22,661 bases of DNA from CAIVND01 sp035532075 (lineage in GTDB: Bacteria; Actinomycetota; Acidimicrobiia; Acidimicrobiales; Bog-793): positions 1-22,661 of the forward strand of contig DATKRV010000025.1 of the NCBI GenBank assembly GCA_035532075.1, written 5' to 3'. Shown here piece after piece: positions 15,330 to 22,661 of the stretch. The notes beneath the pieces are model-generated. The model was not told where the DNA came from and did no database searches. It saw only the letters and a program-made list of their open reading frames with translations. Every line of letters begins with the position of its first letter. Position 1 is the first letter of the stretch. The position numbers and the translations under genes are program-made.

Positions 15330-18300
15330 TCACGCAATGCCGACCTGCGAGTCCGCCTCGCGATACAACCCTCCGATCAGATCGAGTAGCTCTTCGGCAA
15401 CGGGTGCGCCGCGTCGAAATGGCACTATGAGCTCATTGACCTGCTCTTTCAGAAGCGCCTTCGGAGCAACGCGAGAGAGCCTGACGCGCTGGGAACTCCT
15501 CAGACTCACCGGCGCCAGCCGCGCCAGCGAACCTCCGATCTCACCCGGTCCACCGAATCCTGGACGATACGGAGTGACGGTGAGTTCACGGATCTCCGCG
15601 GTCAGACAGAGCACACGCAACCTCGCGACAACGAGCAGCTGCACGGCTGGTTCCGGAAGGAATCCGTAGCGATCAAGCCACTCGACTCCGATGTCATCGA
15701 CCTCTTCCTCGGTCGTTGCACTCGAAAGGCGGCGGTAAGCCTCGAGCCGGAGATCCTCGCGGGCGATGTAGTCCTGCGGAATGTGCGCAGTGACGGGAAG
15801 CTCGATCTTGATCGCGGCTGGCTCGGGAACCTGCTCGCCCTTGAGTTGCGCGACCGCCTCCGCGACCATGCGCACGTAAAGGTCATAACCAACTGCCGCG
15901 ATATGCCCCGACTGGTCATTCCCGAGCAGGTTACCTGCCCCGCGGATCTCGAGATCGCGCATCGCAATCTTGAATCCCGAACCGAGTTCATTGTGCTCGC
16001 CAATGGTCTTCAGGCGCTCATAGGCCTGCTCGGTGAGCCTTCGGTCGACCGGGTGAAAAAGATACGCATAGGCACGCTGGTCGGCGCGCCCGACCCGACC
16101 GCGCAGCTGGTGCAGCTGACCGAGTCCAAGCAGATCGGCACGGTCGACAACGAGCGTATTCACCGTCGGCATGTCGATACCCGACTCGATGATCGTGGTG
16201 CAGACGAGTACGTCGTATGCTCCCTGAGCAAAATCGAAGACGACCTGTTCAAGTGTTCCCTCGTCCATCTGCCCATGGGCGATCGCGATGCGCGCCTCGG
16301 GGACGAGCTCATCGAGCGCGCGCGCCACGCGCTCGATGTCGGCGACACGATTGTGAACGAAGAAGACCTGCCCCTCGCGCAACAACTCACGCCGTATCGC
16401 CTCTGCAACCGCGCGTTCGTCGTACTCGCCCACGTAGGTAAGGATTGGCTGTCTCTCTGCCGGTGGGGTGTCGATCACCGAGAGATCCCGGATTCCGGTA
16501 AGCCCCATCTCAAGCGTTCGTGGAATTGGACTCGCGGTGAGCGTGAGGATGTCAACGCCGACCTTGAGGGCCTTGAGGCGTTCCTTGTGACTCACCCCGA
16601 AACGCTGCTCCTCGTCAATCACAAGTAGACCGAGATCCTTGAACGCAATCTCCTCGCTGAGAATCCGATGTGTTCCAACAACCACGTCAACTGAACCGTC
16701 CTTCAGACCGGCAACCACACGCCTCGCCTGCTGCACGGTGAGAAAGCGCGACAGCATCTCGACGCGTACTGGATATCCCGAAAAGCGATCGGAAAATGTC
16801 TGGAAGTGCTGCTGTGCAAGGAGCGTCGTCGGCACGAGGATGACCACCTGCTTGTTGTCCTGCACCGCCTTGAAGGCCGCGCGCACCGCAACCTCGGTCT
16901 TGCCGAAACCGACATCACCACAGACAAGGCGGTCCATTGGAATCGGTCGTTCCATGTCCTGTTTGATCTCGGCGATCGCGCGGAGTTGGTCATGGGTCTC
17001 GGGAAACGGGAAGGCCTGTTCCATCTCGTGCTGCCACAGCGTGTCGAGTCCAAACGCGTGACCGTCGCTTGCGAGACGACGCTGATAGAGCACGACGAGC
17101 TCCTGTGCGATCTCGCGCACGGCATGACGCACCCGCGAGCGCTGGCGTTGCCACTCCGATCCGTTCAACCGACTCAGCGTCGGAGCATCGCCTCCGGTAT
17201 ATGGGGTAATCGAATCGATCTGGTCCGACGGAACGTAGAGCTTGTCCCCCCCGCGATATTCAAGCAAGAGATAATCGCGGGCGACTCCGGTGAGCGCCTG
17301 GGTAACCAGACCCTGGAATCGCGCCACGCCGTGAACATGATGGACCACATACCCGCCCGGCGCGAGATCATCAAAGAACCCCTCGACCGAACGCGCCCGC
17401 GGACGCGGCACCCGATGCGGTCGGTGCCGTCCCGTAATGTCAGCTTCGGCGAGAATGCCGAGGCCACCGAGTTCATAGATGAATCCGCGCTCGAGCGAGG
17501 CAACCACGACATGGACCATGGGTAGGCGTATCTGGGCCCTGAAGCTCTCCGGTGGCGATTTCTCACCGAGAAAGAGACGATCGACCGTCAGCCCCTCCGT
17601 TTCGAACGCGACGGAGAGCCGTTCGGCACTGCCAAGACCATCGGCACAGACGACGACCGGCATCTCCTTTCTCACCAGCTCTCCCATGCGACGCGCCAGC
17701 ACTGAGCCATCGCCGCGCACCGACGGCCACGTCGTCGCACGTATCCCTTCAGCCTCTGGTGACTCTGCGCTCGTTGGCATCGATACGGTCGGCGCATCGA
17801 CCTTTGCGAGAAGTCGGTCGAAGTCCACGTGCAGCCGAGGGAATCCTCCCTCAGCCTCTTTTCGTTCCACTCCCCACGTCGAAGCCAACGATTTCGCGAG
17901 CGCGGCCTCCTCTGCGATGATGTCAATGGCGCGGTCACGCATTCGTCTTGGCTCGATCAGTACGACCCGGTCGCGCGCGTGCAAAAGATCACTCAGGAGC
18001 GCCTCTTCATCTTCGAGCCAAGGAAGAAACGACTCGATGCCATCAAAAATCTCGCCCGACGCGATGCGCGAGAACTGCTCTTGTGCGTAGGTCTCCGACT
18101 GGGCAAGTTGCGCGGCCCGCGCGCGATGCGACTTCGTAAGTGCGAACTCACGGCAGGCGAAGATCTCGACCTGTTCAAGGTCACGGACTGAGCGCTGGTC
18201 GGCAAGGTCAAACTCGGTCAATCGGTCGATCTCATCCCCAAAGCAGTCAATCCGGACGCCGATCTCTCCGGTGGAGGGGTACATGTCGACGATGCCACCG

Positions 18301-18842
18301 CGCACCGCGATCTCTCCCCGGTGTTCAACCTGGTACTCGCGGCGATAACCGAGCCGCACTGCTCGACTCACGATCTCCTCCACCCCGACCGGGTCACCCT
18401 TTGCGAGTCGGAACGACCCGGCAGGATCGCCCGTCGCCATTCTCTGCAAGAGCGCCTTGACCGGTGCAACGACACAGAGTGAGGGTGAGTTCACCTCCAG
18501 ATGCTGATCCCGGATCCGGGAGATGGTGCGCATCCTCAGACCCATCGTCTCGGTATTCGGAGAGACGCGCTCAAACGGAAGGGTCTCCCACGCGGGAAAC
18601 ACGAGCACGCGGTCCTCATCGAGGAACGCGCGCAACTCATGGACGAGGCGCTCCGAGTCTCCCGTTGTCGGCGTCGCGAAGAGCACGACCGGTGCGGATC
18701 CAAGGTCGACGACCGAGGCCAAGATGAAGGCGCGGATGTTCTCCGAGACCGGGACGAATGCATCTTCTGTTCCGAGCATCGCGGCGAGGGCACGATCACC
18801 GGCGATAAGACGCGTGAGAGGACCGAGTGGCGCCGAAGTCAT
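15330..18842 (-). CDS. mfd: Transcription-repair coupling factor Mfd
   Basis: Mfd removes RNA polymerase stalled at DNA lesions and recruits UvrABC. The 1170-residue length is normal. The N-terminal UvrB-like part is followed by the CarD-like RNA polymerase-interacting domain near residue 490 (PGGYVVHHVHGVARFQGL). The SF2 translocase comes next: Walker A GDVGFGKTEVAVRAAFKA near 640, the DEEQ box VIDEEQRFGV near 740, LTASPIPRTLEMGL, and FVHNRVADIERVARAL. The C-terminal helicase half includes ATP-site motif QLRGRVGRADQRAYAY and GAGNLLGNDQSGHIAAVGYD. The TRCF C-terminal domain carries DYIAREDLRLEAYRRL. Its ATG overlaps the pth stop as ATGA, so translation of the two is probably coupled. Confidence 0.97.
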   Translation of the reverse strand: MTSAPLGPLTRLIAGDRALAAMLGTEDAFVPVSENIRAFILASVVDLGSAPVVLFATPTTGDSERLVHELRAFLDEDRVLVFPAWETLPFERVSPNTETMGLRMRTISRIRDQHLEVNSPSLCVVAPVKALLQRMATGDPAGSFRLAKGDPVGVEEIVSRAVRLGYRREYQVEHRGEIAVRGGIVDMYPSTGEIGVRIDCFGDEIDRLTEFDLADQRSVRDLEQVEIFACREFALTKSHRARAAQLAQSETYAQEQFSRIASGEIFDGIESFLPWLEDEEALLSDLLHARDRVVLIEPRRMRDRAIDIIAEEAALAKSLASTWGVERKEAEGGFPRLHVDFDRLLAKVDAPTVSMPTSAESPEAEGIRATTWPSVRGDGSVLARRMGELVRKEMPVVVCADGLGSAERLSVAFETEGLTVDRLFLGEKSPPESFRAQIRLPMVHVVVASLERGFIYELGGLGILAEADITGRHRPHRVPRPRARSVEGFFDDLAPGGYVVHHVHGVARFQGLVTQALTGVARDYLLLEYRGGDKLYVPSDQIDSITPYTGGDAPTLSRLNGSEWQRQRSRVRHAVREIAQELVVLYQRRLASDGHAFGLDTLWQHEMEQAFPFPETHDQLRAIAEIKQDMERPIPMDRLVCGDVGFGKTEVAVRAAFKAVQDNKQVVILVPTTLLAQQHFQTFSDRFSGYPVRVEMLSRFLTVQQARRVVAGLKDGSVDVVVGTHRILSEEIAFKDLGLLVIDEEQRFGVSHKERLKALKVGVDILTLTASPIPRTLEMGLTGIRDLSVIDTPPAERQPILTYVGEYDERAVAEAIRRELLREGQVFFVHNRVADIERVARALDELVPEARIAIAHGQMDEGTLEQVVFDFAQGAYDVLVCTTIIESGIDMPTVNTLVVDRADLLGLGQLHQLRGRVGRADQRAYAYLFHPVDRRLTEQAYERLKTIGEHNELGSGFKIAMRDLEIRGAGNLLGNDQSGHIAAVGYDLYVRMVAEAVAQLKGEQVPEPAAIKIELPVTAHIPQDYIAREDLRLEAYRRLSSATTEEEVDDIGVEWLDRYGFLPEPAVQLLVVARLRVLCLTAEIRELTVTPYRPGFGGPGEIGGSLARLAPVSLRSSQRVRLSRVAPKALLKEQVNELIVPFRRGAPVAEELLDLIGGLYREADSQVGIA

Positions 18843-19423
18843 CGCACGTTGAAATGCGTCATCGCCTGGGAGACACCCTCGTCGAGGATCATCTCGAGCG
18901 CATCAGCGGCGCGCTCGCAGGCATCGTCGAGGATTGCCTGTACCTCGCGCGTCACGCGCCCGAGCACATAGTTGGCACCTGACATCGCCCCTGGCGGCTT
19001 ACCGACCCCGATCCGGATTCGGACAAAATCAAGCTCATGCAGATGCGATCCAATTGATCGAAGTCCGTTGTGTCCTGCCGTTCCGCCACCGAGCTTTATC
19101 CGAACGGTTCCCGGCGCAAGATCGAGCTCATCGTGGATCACGACAAGATGGGCGAGTGGCGACTCCTCATCGCCGAGATAGTGCCGGACCAAGGGCGCGG
19201 CGGCGAGTCCTGTTTCGTTCATGAATGTCATTGGAAGCGCGAACACGACCCGTCTCCCTTGAATCTCGGTGATCGCAACGCGTGACATTGCATTCTTTTG
19301 CGCGCCAAAGGAGAGGAGGTTGCGCGTGCCAAGGATGCGGACGGTCCTCGCACCAACATTGTGACGGGTTCCGTCGTATTTCAATCCAGGGTTGCCCAGA
19401 CCGATGACGAGGAGTGTTGTCAT
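18839..19423 (-). CDS. pth: Peptidyl-tRNA hydrolase
   Basis: Pth releases tRNA from peptidyl-tRNAs that drop off the ribosome. The 194-residue length fits. The first strand is LLVIGLGNPGLKYDGTRHNVG, with catalytic H21 in TRHN. The substrate-binding N69 is in PMTFMNETG, catalytic D98 is in VVIHDELDLAPG, and GGTAGHNGLRSI follows. The ATG at 19423 gives the standard N terminus; only a weak GAG lies upstream. It follows rplY after 45 bases and overlaps mfd by four bases, an order common in actinobacteria. Confidence 0.97.
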   Translation of the reverse strand: MTTLLVIGLGNPGLKYDGTRHNVGARTVRILGTRNLLSFGAQKNAMSRVAITEIQGRRVVFALPMTFMNETGLAAAPLVRHYLGDEESPLAHLVVIHDELDLAPGTVRIKLGGGTAGHNGLRSIGSHLHELDFVRIRIGVGKPPGAMSGANYVLGRVTREVQAILDDACERAADALEMILDEGVSQAMTHFNVR

Positions 19424-19468
19424 GGAATCATCTCGGAGCCAAGTCTGCCCGAGCGCGATTCGAGTGCT

Positions 19469-20095
19469 TTAATCGCCCTCTGTGGCAGCTGGCTCCTCCA
19501 CAGTGGCTTCCTCGCTGCTCGTCTCGGCTTCGACCAATCCGCGAGGGGCAATTCCGGTCGCGACGGTGGTCTCAGGGTCGACATCGACCGTGACACCTGC
19601 AGGGATCGCAATCTCACTGACTCGAATCGCGTGTCCAAGCTCAAGCTGCGAAATATCGACCTCGAAATGCGCGGGAATATCCGCTGGCTTGGCCTTGACA
19701 TGAAGGGTGAAGAGTGCCTGGTCGACATTCCCTCCAGCACGCGTCACGTTCAACGCCTCGCCGGTCAGCACCAGCGGGACCTCGGCCGAGACGACCTCGT
19801 CGCGGCTCACGACGAGGAAGTCGACATGGGCAATCGTGTGACGGATCGGATGGCGCTGAAGGTCACGCGCCATTGCGAGGTGTTTCTCTTTGCCGATCTT
19901 GAGGTCAAAAAGGACGTTCTCCCCGGCATCGGTCGCGAACGCCTGGCGCAACGCACGACCGTCGACGCTGATCGCGATCGGCCGCTCGCCGTGGCCGTAA
20001 ACGACTCCGGGTACCCGACCCGACGCGCGAAGACGGCGCGACGCGCTGCTCCCATGATCGTTCCTTGGCTCGGCTACGAGAGCTATATCAGCCAT
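19469..20095 (-). CDS. rplY: 50S ribosomal protein bL25 (TL5/CTC type)
   Basis: bL25 binds 5S rRNA in the large ribosomal subunit. The 208-residue product is the long CTC/TL5 form. The N-terminal 5S-binding domain includes SSASRRLRASGRVPGVVYGH and HLAMARDLQRHPIRHTIAHV, and a C-terminal beta domain (about 95-185) contains PADIPAHFEVDISQLELGHA. A disordered acidic tail ends the protein. The ATG at 20095 is chosen because AGGAGGAG lies 7 to 10 bases upstream and the family N terminus (MADIALVAEP) starts here; the reading frame stays open further upstream but is not conserved in character. It probably opens an rplY-pth-mfd operon. Confidence 0.95.
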   Translation of the reverse strand: MADIALVAEPRNDHGSSASRRLRASGRVPGVVYGHGERPIAISVDGRALRQAFATDAGENVLFDLKIGKEKHLAMARDLQRHPIRHTIAHVDFLVVSRDEVVSAEVPLVLTGEALNVTRAGGNVDQALFTLHVKAKPADIPAHFEVDISQLELGHAIRVSEIAIPAGVTVDVDPETTVATGIAPRGLVEAETSSEEATVEEPAATEGD

Positions 20096-20183
20096 GATGA
20101 CGCGCTCCTCCTGGGCGAATTCGAATATGACCACCGGCACGGCGGCCAACAGAGGCCCAAACATTCGTCGCTTGGGCGAATCC

Positions 20184-20222
20184 ATTCTAGGCGATGATGC
20201 GGCCAGCTCCCACACGGGTCAA
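20184..20222 (-). promoter_or_regulatory. Candidate promoter region of rplY-pth-mfd
   Basis: In the 169-base gap between prs and rplY, minus-strand TTGACC (20222-20217) is followed 17 bases later by CATCAT (20199-20194). A better -10 hexamer, TAGAAT (20189-20184), lies further on without a matching -35. Either could start the operon. Confidence 0.33.
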
Positions 20223-20236
20223 CCCTGCGAGCCCGA

Positions 20237-20250
20237 GATCCACGGATCTG
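20237..20250. repeat. 14-bp palindrome downstream of prs
   Basis: AGATCCACGGATCT is a 6-bp inverted repeat with a two-base centre, located between the prs stop and the candidate rplY promoter. The centre is too small for a good RNA hairpin, so a DNA-binding protein site is more likely than a terminator. Confidence 0.35.
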
Positions 20251-20264
20251 TCAGCCATGAACGC

Positions 20265-21236
20265 TCAGGAGAGGTTCTGGCCGCCAAAGATCTCCGACAC
20301 CGACGAGTCGGTGAAGACGGCGTTAATGGCATCGGCGATGACCGGAGCGACCGAAAGCGCCTCAAGATGCTCGATCGGGCGATCCTTGTCGAGTGGCAGG
20401 GTGTTGGTCACAACGACCCGCGAGATCGGGGCGGAGGCAAGTCGTTCGCGCGCCGGATCTGACAGCACGGGATGGGTGGCCATCACCCAGACATCGGTCG
20501 CACCCGCGTCGACGAGACGTCCAGCGGCCGCACAGACTGTGCCGGCGGTATCGATCATGTCGTCGATGATCACGCAGCGTCGACCCTCGACCGAACCGAT
20601 CACCTCGAGTGCCTCGACCGCATTGACCTGGCCCTTGGGTCGCCGCTTGTGCACAAAGGCAAGGTCGGCGCCGAGTTGCTGCGCAAACCGTTCGGCAACC
20701 TTTACCCTTCCCGCGTCAGGAGAGACGATCACCATCTCCTCGGGCTCGTATCGGCGAAGGTATTCAAGAAGAACAGGGGCAGCGGTGAGGTGATCGACCG
20801 GAAAGTCGAAGAATCCCTGGATCTGACCGGAGTGCAGATCGATGCTCACCATCCGGGTCGCACCAGCCGCGGTCAAGAGGTCGGCGAGAAGCTTGGCGGT
20901 GATCGGCTCGCGGCCAGCTGACTTGCGGTCCTGGCGCGAGTATCCGTAGTAGGGACATACCGCGATGATCTGGTGCGCGGAGGCGCGCTTTGCTGCGTCG
21001 ATCATGATCAACTGTTCCATGATCGAGTCATTCACCGGACGACAGTGCGCCTGGACGATAAAGACATCGGAACCGCGGATCGAGTCGTCGTAGCGGCAGT
21101 GGATCTGCCCGTCTGCGAACTCGGTGAGGTGTGCCTCCCCGATCTCTATTCCAAGACAGCTTGCAATCTCGCGGGCGAGCGCAGGATGCGAACGACCACT
21201 GAACAGCTCGAGGCGCCGCTTTGGCACTAGCTCCAT
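20265..21236 (-). CDS. prs: Ribose-phosphate pyrophosphokinase (PRPP synthetase)
   Basis: Prs makes PRPP from ribose 5-phosphate and ATP for nucleotide, histidine and tryptophan synthesis. The 323-residue length is normal for the bacterial class I enzyme. Recognisable parts are LFSGRSHPALAREIA near the N terminus, the ATP-site region PYYGYSRQDRKSAGREPI (95-112) and DLHSGQIQGFFDFPVDHL (133-150). The catalytic flexible loop is KRRPKGQVNAVEAL (197-210), and the PRPP-binding motif is VIIDDMIDTAGT (222-233). AAGGG lies about six bases upstream of the ATG. It follows glmU after 95 bases, in the usual glmU-prs order. Confidence 0.97.
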   Translation of the reverse strand: MELVPKRRLELFSGRSHPALAREIASCLGIEIGEAHLTEFADGQIHCRYDDSIRGSDVFIVQAHCRPVNDSIMEQLIMIDAAKRASAHQIIAVCPYYGYSRQDRKSAGREPITAKLLADLLTAAGATRMVSIDLHSGQIQGFFDFPVDHLTAAPVLLEYLRRYEPEEMVIVSPDAGRVKVAERFAQQLGADLAFVHKRRPKGQVNAVEALEVIGSVEGRRCVIIDDMIDTAGTVCAAAGRLVDAGATDVWVMATHPVLSDPARERLASAPISRVVVTNTLPLDKDRPIEHLEALSVAPVIADAINAVFTDSSVSEIFGGQNLS

Positions 21237-21331
21237 GGGATATCCCTTTCAATGATCGATCCAACAGCCCGCAGCTACCGCGCGACATCATTGCGCGTTC
21301 GTGCGCGAAGTTCCGACACTGACAAACTACG

Positions 21332-22432
21332 TCAGAAGGGAGCGACCGCTGCGAAGTACGGACCGGTAACCTCGCCGTCGGCAACTGCCGTCCCGGGCGC
21401 GAGCACGGCGAACGGGCCAACTTCGGCATTCGCGCCAACATGGGCACGAAGGGCGTCAACCGAACGGAGCACTGCACACGCACCGACCGTGGTATCGACA
21501 AGGTGGCAGTCCGGGCCGATGACTGCACCGCTCTCGATCACGGTCTTTCCCTCGAGAACGACATTTGGAAAGAGCGTCACCTCCTCACCGAGTTCGACCG
21601 TCGTGTCAAGGTAGACCTGGTTCGGATTCAACATCGTCACGCCCCGTCGCATCCAGTCGCTGTTGATACGGTTGCGCAGGGTCTCTTGCGCGATGGCGAG
21701 CTGCGAGCGGTCATTGACCCCTGCGACCTCCCGGGCGTCGTCAACCACCATCGAGGCCACCAGGTAACCCGCCTCTCCGAGCACGGCGACAACATCGGTG
21801 AGGTAGTACTCGCCCTGCACGTTGTCAGAAGAGATACGCCGCAGACTCGGCGCAAGAATTGGAGGGTCAAAACAGTAGATCGACGTGGCGACCTCGTGGA
21901 TCTCCCGTTCAGCCTCCGTGGCATCACCGTGTTCGACAATCTTCAAGACGCGACCGTTCCTTGACCGGACGATCCTGCCATATCCGGTCGGGTCGCCCAT
22001 CACCGCACTGAGTAGCGTGACTCCGGACCTCTGCTGTCGGTGCGCCTCAACAAAACGACGCAACGTCTCTGGTCGAACGAGTGGAGCATCTCCGGGGAGT
22101 ACGAGCAGCTCTCCCTCGTCAAGATCGCTGTCGCGTTCAAAGCCGGTCAAACCGACGGCAACGGCATCACCGGTTCCACGTCGCTCGTGTTGCTCAACAA
22201 AGCTCAGCGAGAGGCCATCTGGTGCCTCGGACTCGATCGCCTTGATCACCTCGACGCCATGGAAGCCCACAACGACCACGACATGATCGACGCAAAGCGT
22301 ATTGAGCGCATCGAGCACATGGAGCACCATCGGTCGGCCACACAGCCGATGGAGCGGCTTGGGGAGCGACGACCTCATGCGCGAACCCTCTCCGGCTGCC
22401 AGAACGATCGCTCGGATTGGTCGGGAACTCAT
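21332..22432 (-). CDS. glmU: GlmU N-terminal uridyltransferase with truncated acetyltransferase domain
   Basis: GlmU normally acetylates glucosamine 1-phosphate and then transfers UMP to give UDP-GlcNAc. The uridyltransferase domain (about 1-245) looks intact: VLAAGEGSRMRSSLPKPL (10-27), FVEQHERRGTGDAVAVGL (79-95), PGDAPLV (113-119) and GYGRIV. The left-handed beta-helix starts near 270, but the protein ends at residue 366, at a point where full-length GlmU (about 450 or more) would continue with the acetyl-CoA site and catalytic histidine. Only 95 bases separate the stop from prs, so the missing part is not present in another frame here. The ATG at 22432 gives the family N terminus; an upstream TTG at 22477 is an alternative. 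The gene probably makes UDP-GlcNAc from GlcNAc-1-phosphate only. Confidence 0.9.
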   Translation of the reverse strand: MSSRPIRAIVLAAGEGSRMRSSLPKPLHRLCGRPMVLHVLDALNTLCVDHVVVVVGFHGVEVIKAIESEAPDGLSLSFVEQHERRGTGDAVAVGLTGFERDSDLDEGELLVLPGDAPLVRPETLRRFVEAHRQQRSGVTLLSAVMGDPTGYGRIVRSRNGRVLKIVEHGDATEAEREIHEVATSIYCFDPPILAPSLRRISSDNVQGEYYLTDVVAVLGEAGYLVASMVVDDAREVAGVNDRSQLAIAQETLRNRINSDWMRRGVTMLNPNQVYLDTTVELGEEVTLFPNVVLEGKTVIESGAVIGPDCHLVDTTVGACAVLRSVDALRAHVGANAEVGPFAVLAPGTAVADGEVTGPYFAAVAPF

Positions 22433-22523
22433 CTCTCTATTCTTTAGCAACTCTTCTTGGGAAAAACGTCGATTCAAGGCGGATTATTTCTGCAAGATGA
22501 ATTGACCCGCCGAGATAGTTCCT

Positions 22524-22661
22524 TAGTGCTCTGGAACGTAATTTCGATCACGTATTCCTGGCAGATCACGCGGCCAGAAGGTAGTCGTCCTTTTCGGCCA
22601 GCTTCTTCATGAGCAGAGCGAGGTCGTCACGGGTGAACTTCCATTCGAAGGGTGTGGCCAC
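22524..22661 (-). mobile_element. 3' end of an IS630-like insertion sequence (cut by window edge)
   Basis: The transposase tail at 22566-22661 marks an insertion sequence running off the right edge. A TA followed by GTGCTCTGGAACG at 22524-22538 is a possible inverted-repeat end with the TA target typical of IS630/Tc1 elements. The boundary is a guess because the other end is outside the window. Confidence 0.45.
22566..22661 (-). CDS. IS630-family transposase, C-terminal 31 residues (partial)
   Basis: The minus strand is open from the window edge to a TGA at 22566 and encodes VATPFEWKFTRDDLALLMKK followed by LAEKDDYLLAA. The pattern of Pro-Phe-x-Trp followed by a basic, leucine-rich helix is typical of the extreme C terminus of IS630-type DDE transposases. 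The DDE catalytic core lies outside the window, so activity cannot be judged. The stop is 134 bases upstream of the glmU start on the same strand, so transcription from the element could run into glmU. Confidence 0.7.
   Translation of the reverse strand: MATPFEWKFTRDDLALLMKKLAEKDDYLLAA

Noticed and set aside
15783..16628. 281-codon + strand open frame inside mfd
   Set aside because: Antisense to the well-conserved Mfd helicase region, with no recognisable domain.
19298..20197. 299-codon + strand open frame opposite pth and rplY
   Set aside because: It lies antisense to two confidently identified genes and shows no motif of its own.

Overview
The window looks like a chromosomal segment from a moderately GC-rich actinobacterium. 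The 3' half of the map carries, on the minus strand, the order glmU, prs, rplY, pth, mfd, a parvulin-type lipoprotein, mazG, eno, ftsB and then a DUF501/Ppx gene. This is the conserved actinobacterial neighbourhood. An Rpf-type wall hydrolase, a tRNA without encoded CCA and a GlmU that stops short all fit a deep-branching lineage such as Acidimicrobiia. That placement is inference; no 16S rRNA gene is present.

Layout. Positions 1-554 hold no convincing gene but contain strong nested inverted repeats, and lead into an Lgt-family membrane protein (555-1355, +). A leucine-type tRNA (anticodon UAA, minus strand) with an unusually short variable loop follows. Next come an NlpC/P60 wall endopeptidase (1784-3046, +), a GNAT acetyltransferase (minus) and a three-gene polysaccharide cluster (3881-7679, +). 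The cluster holds a tandem GT2 glycosyltransferase, a small helical protein and a GT-B glycosyltransferase. Converging on it is a 643-residue fusion of a nucleotidyltransferase-like domain, DUF501 and a Ppx/GppA phosphatase (7669-9600, minus). An Rpf/transglycosylase-like secreted protein (9724-10782, +) sits between that fusion gene and ftsB. From 10808 to 22432 every gene is on the minus strand. The right edge holds the 3' end of an IS630-like transposase gene pointing at glmU.

How the genes fit together. The dominant theme is the cell envelope: GlmU makes the peptidoglycan precursor nucleotide sugar, FtsB acts in septation, the NlpC/P60 and Rpf proteins cut peptidoglycan, Lgt would lipidate lipoproteins such as the parvulin-like one encoded here, and the glycosyltransferases probably build a surface glycan. 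The rest is housekeeping: PRPP synthesis, ribosomal protein bL25, peptidyl-tRNA hydrolase, transcription-coupled repair, nucleotide sanitation and glycolysis.

Most noteworthy are the triple fusion, the tRNA-Leu(UAA) without a long variable arm, the GlmU lacking most of its acetyltransferase domain, and the two wall hydrolases that share the same coiled-coil/polyalanine delivery module. Several genes also lack a Shine-Dalgarno sequence and have a -10-like hexamer 6 to 9 bases before the start codon, which suggests leaderless transcripts. All calls are from reading the sequence; no database search was run.
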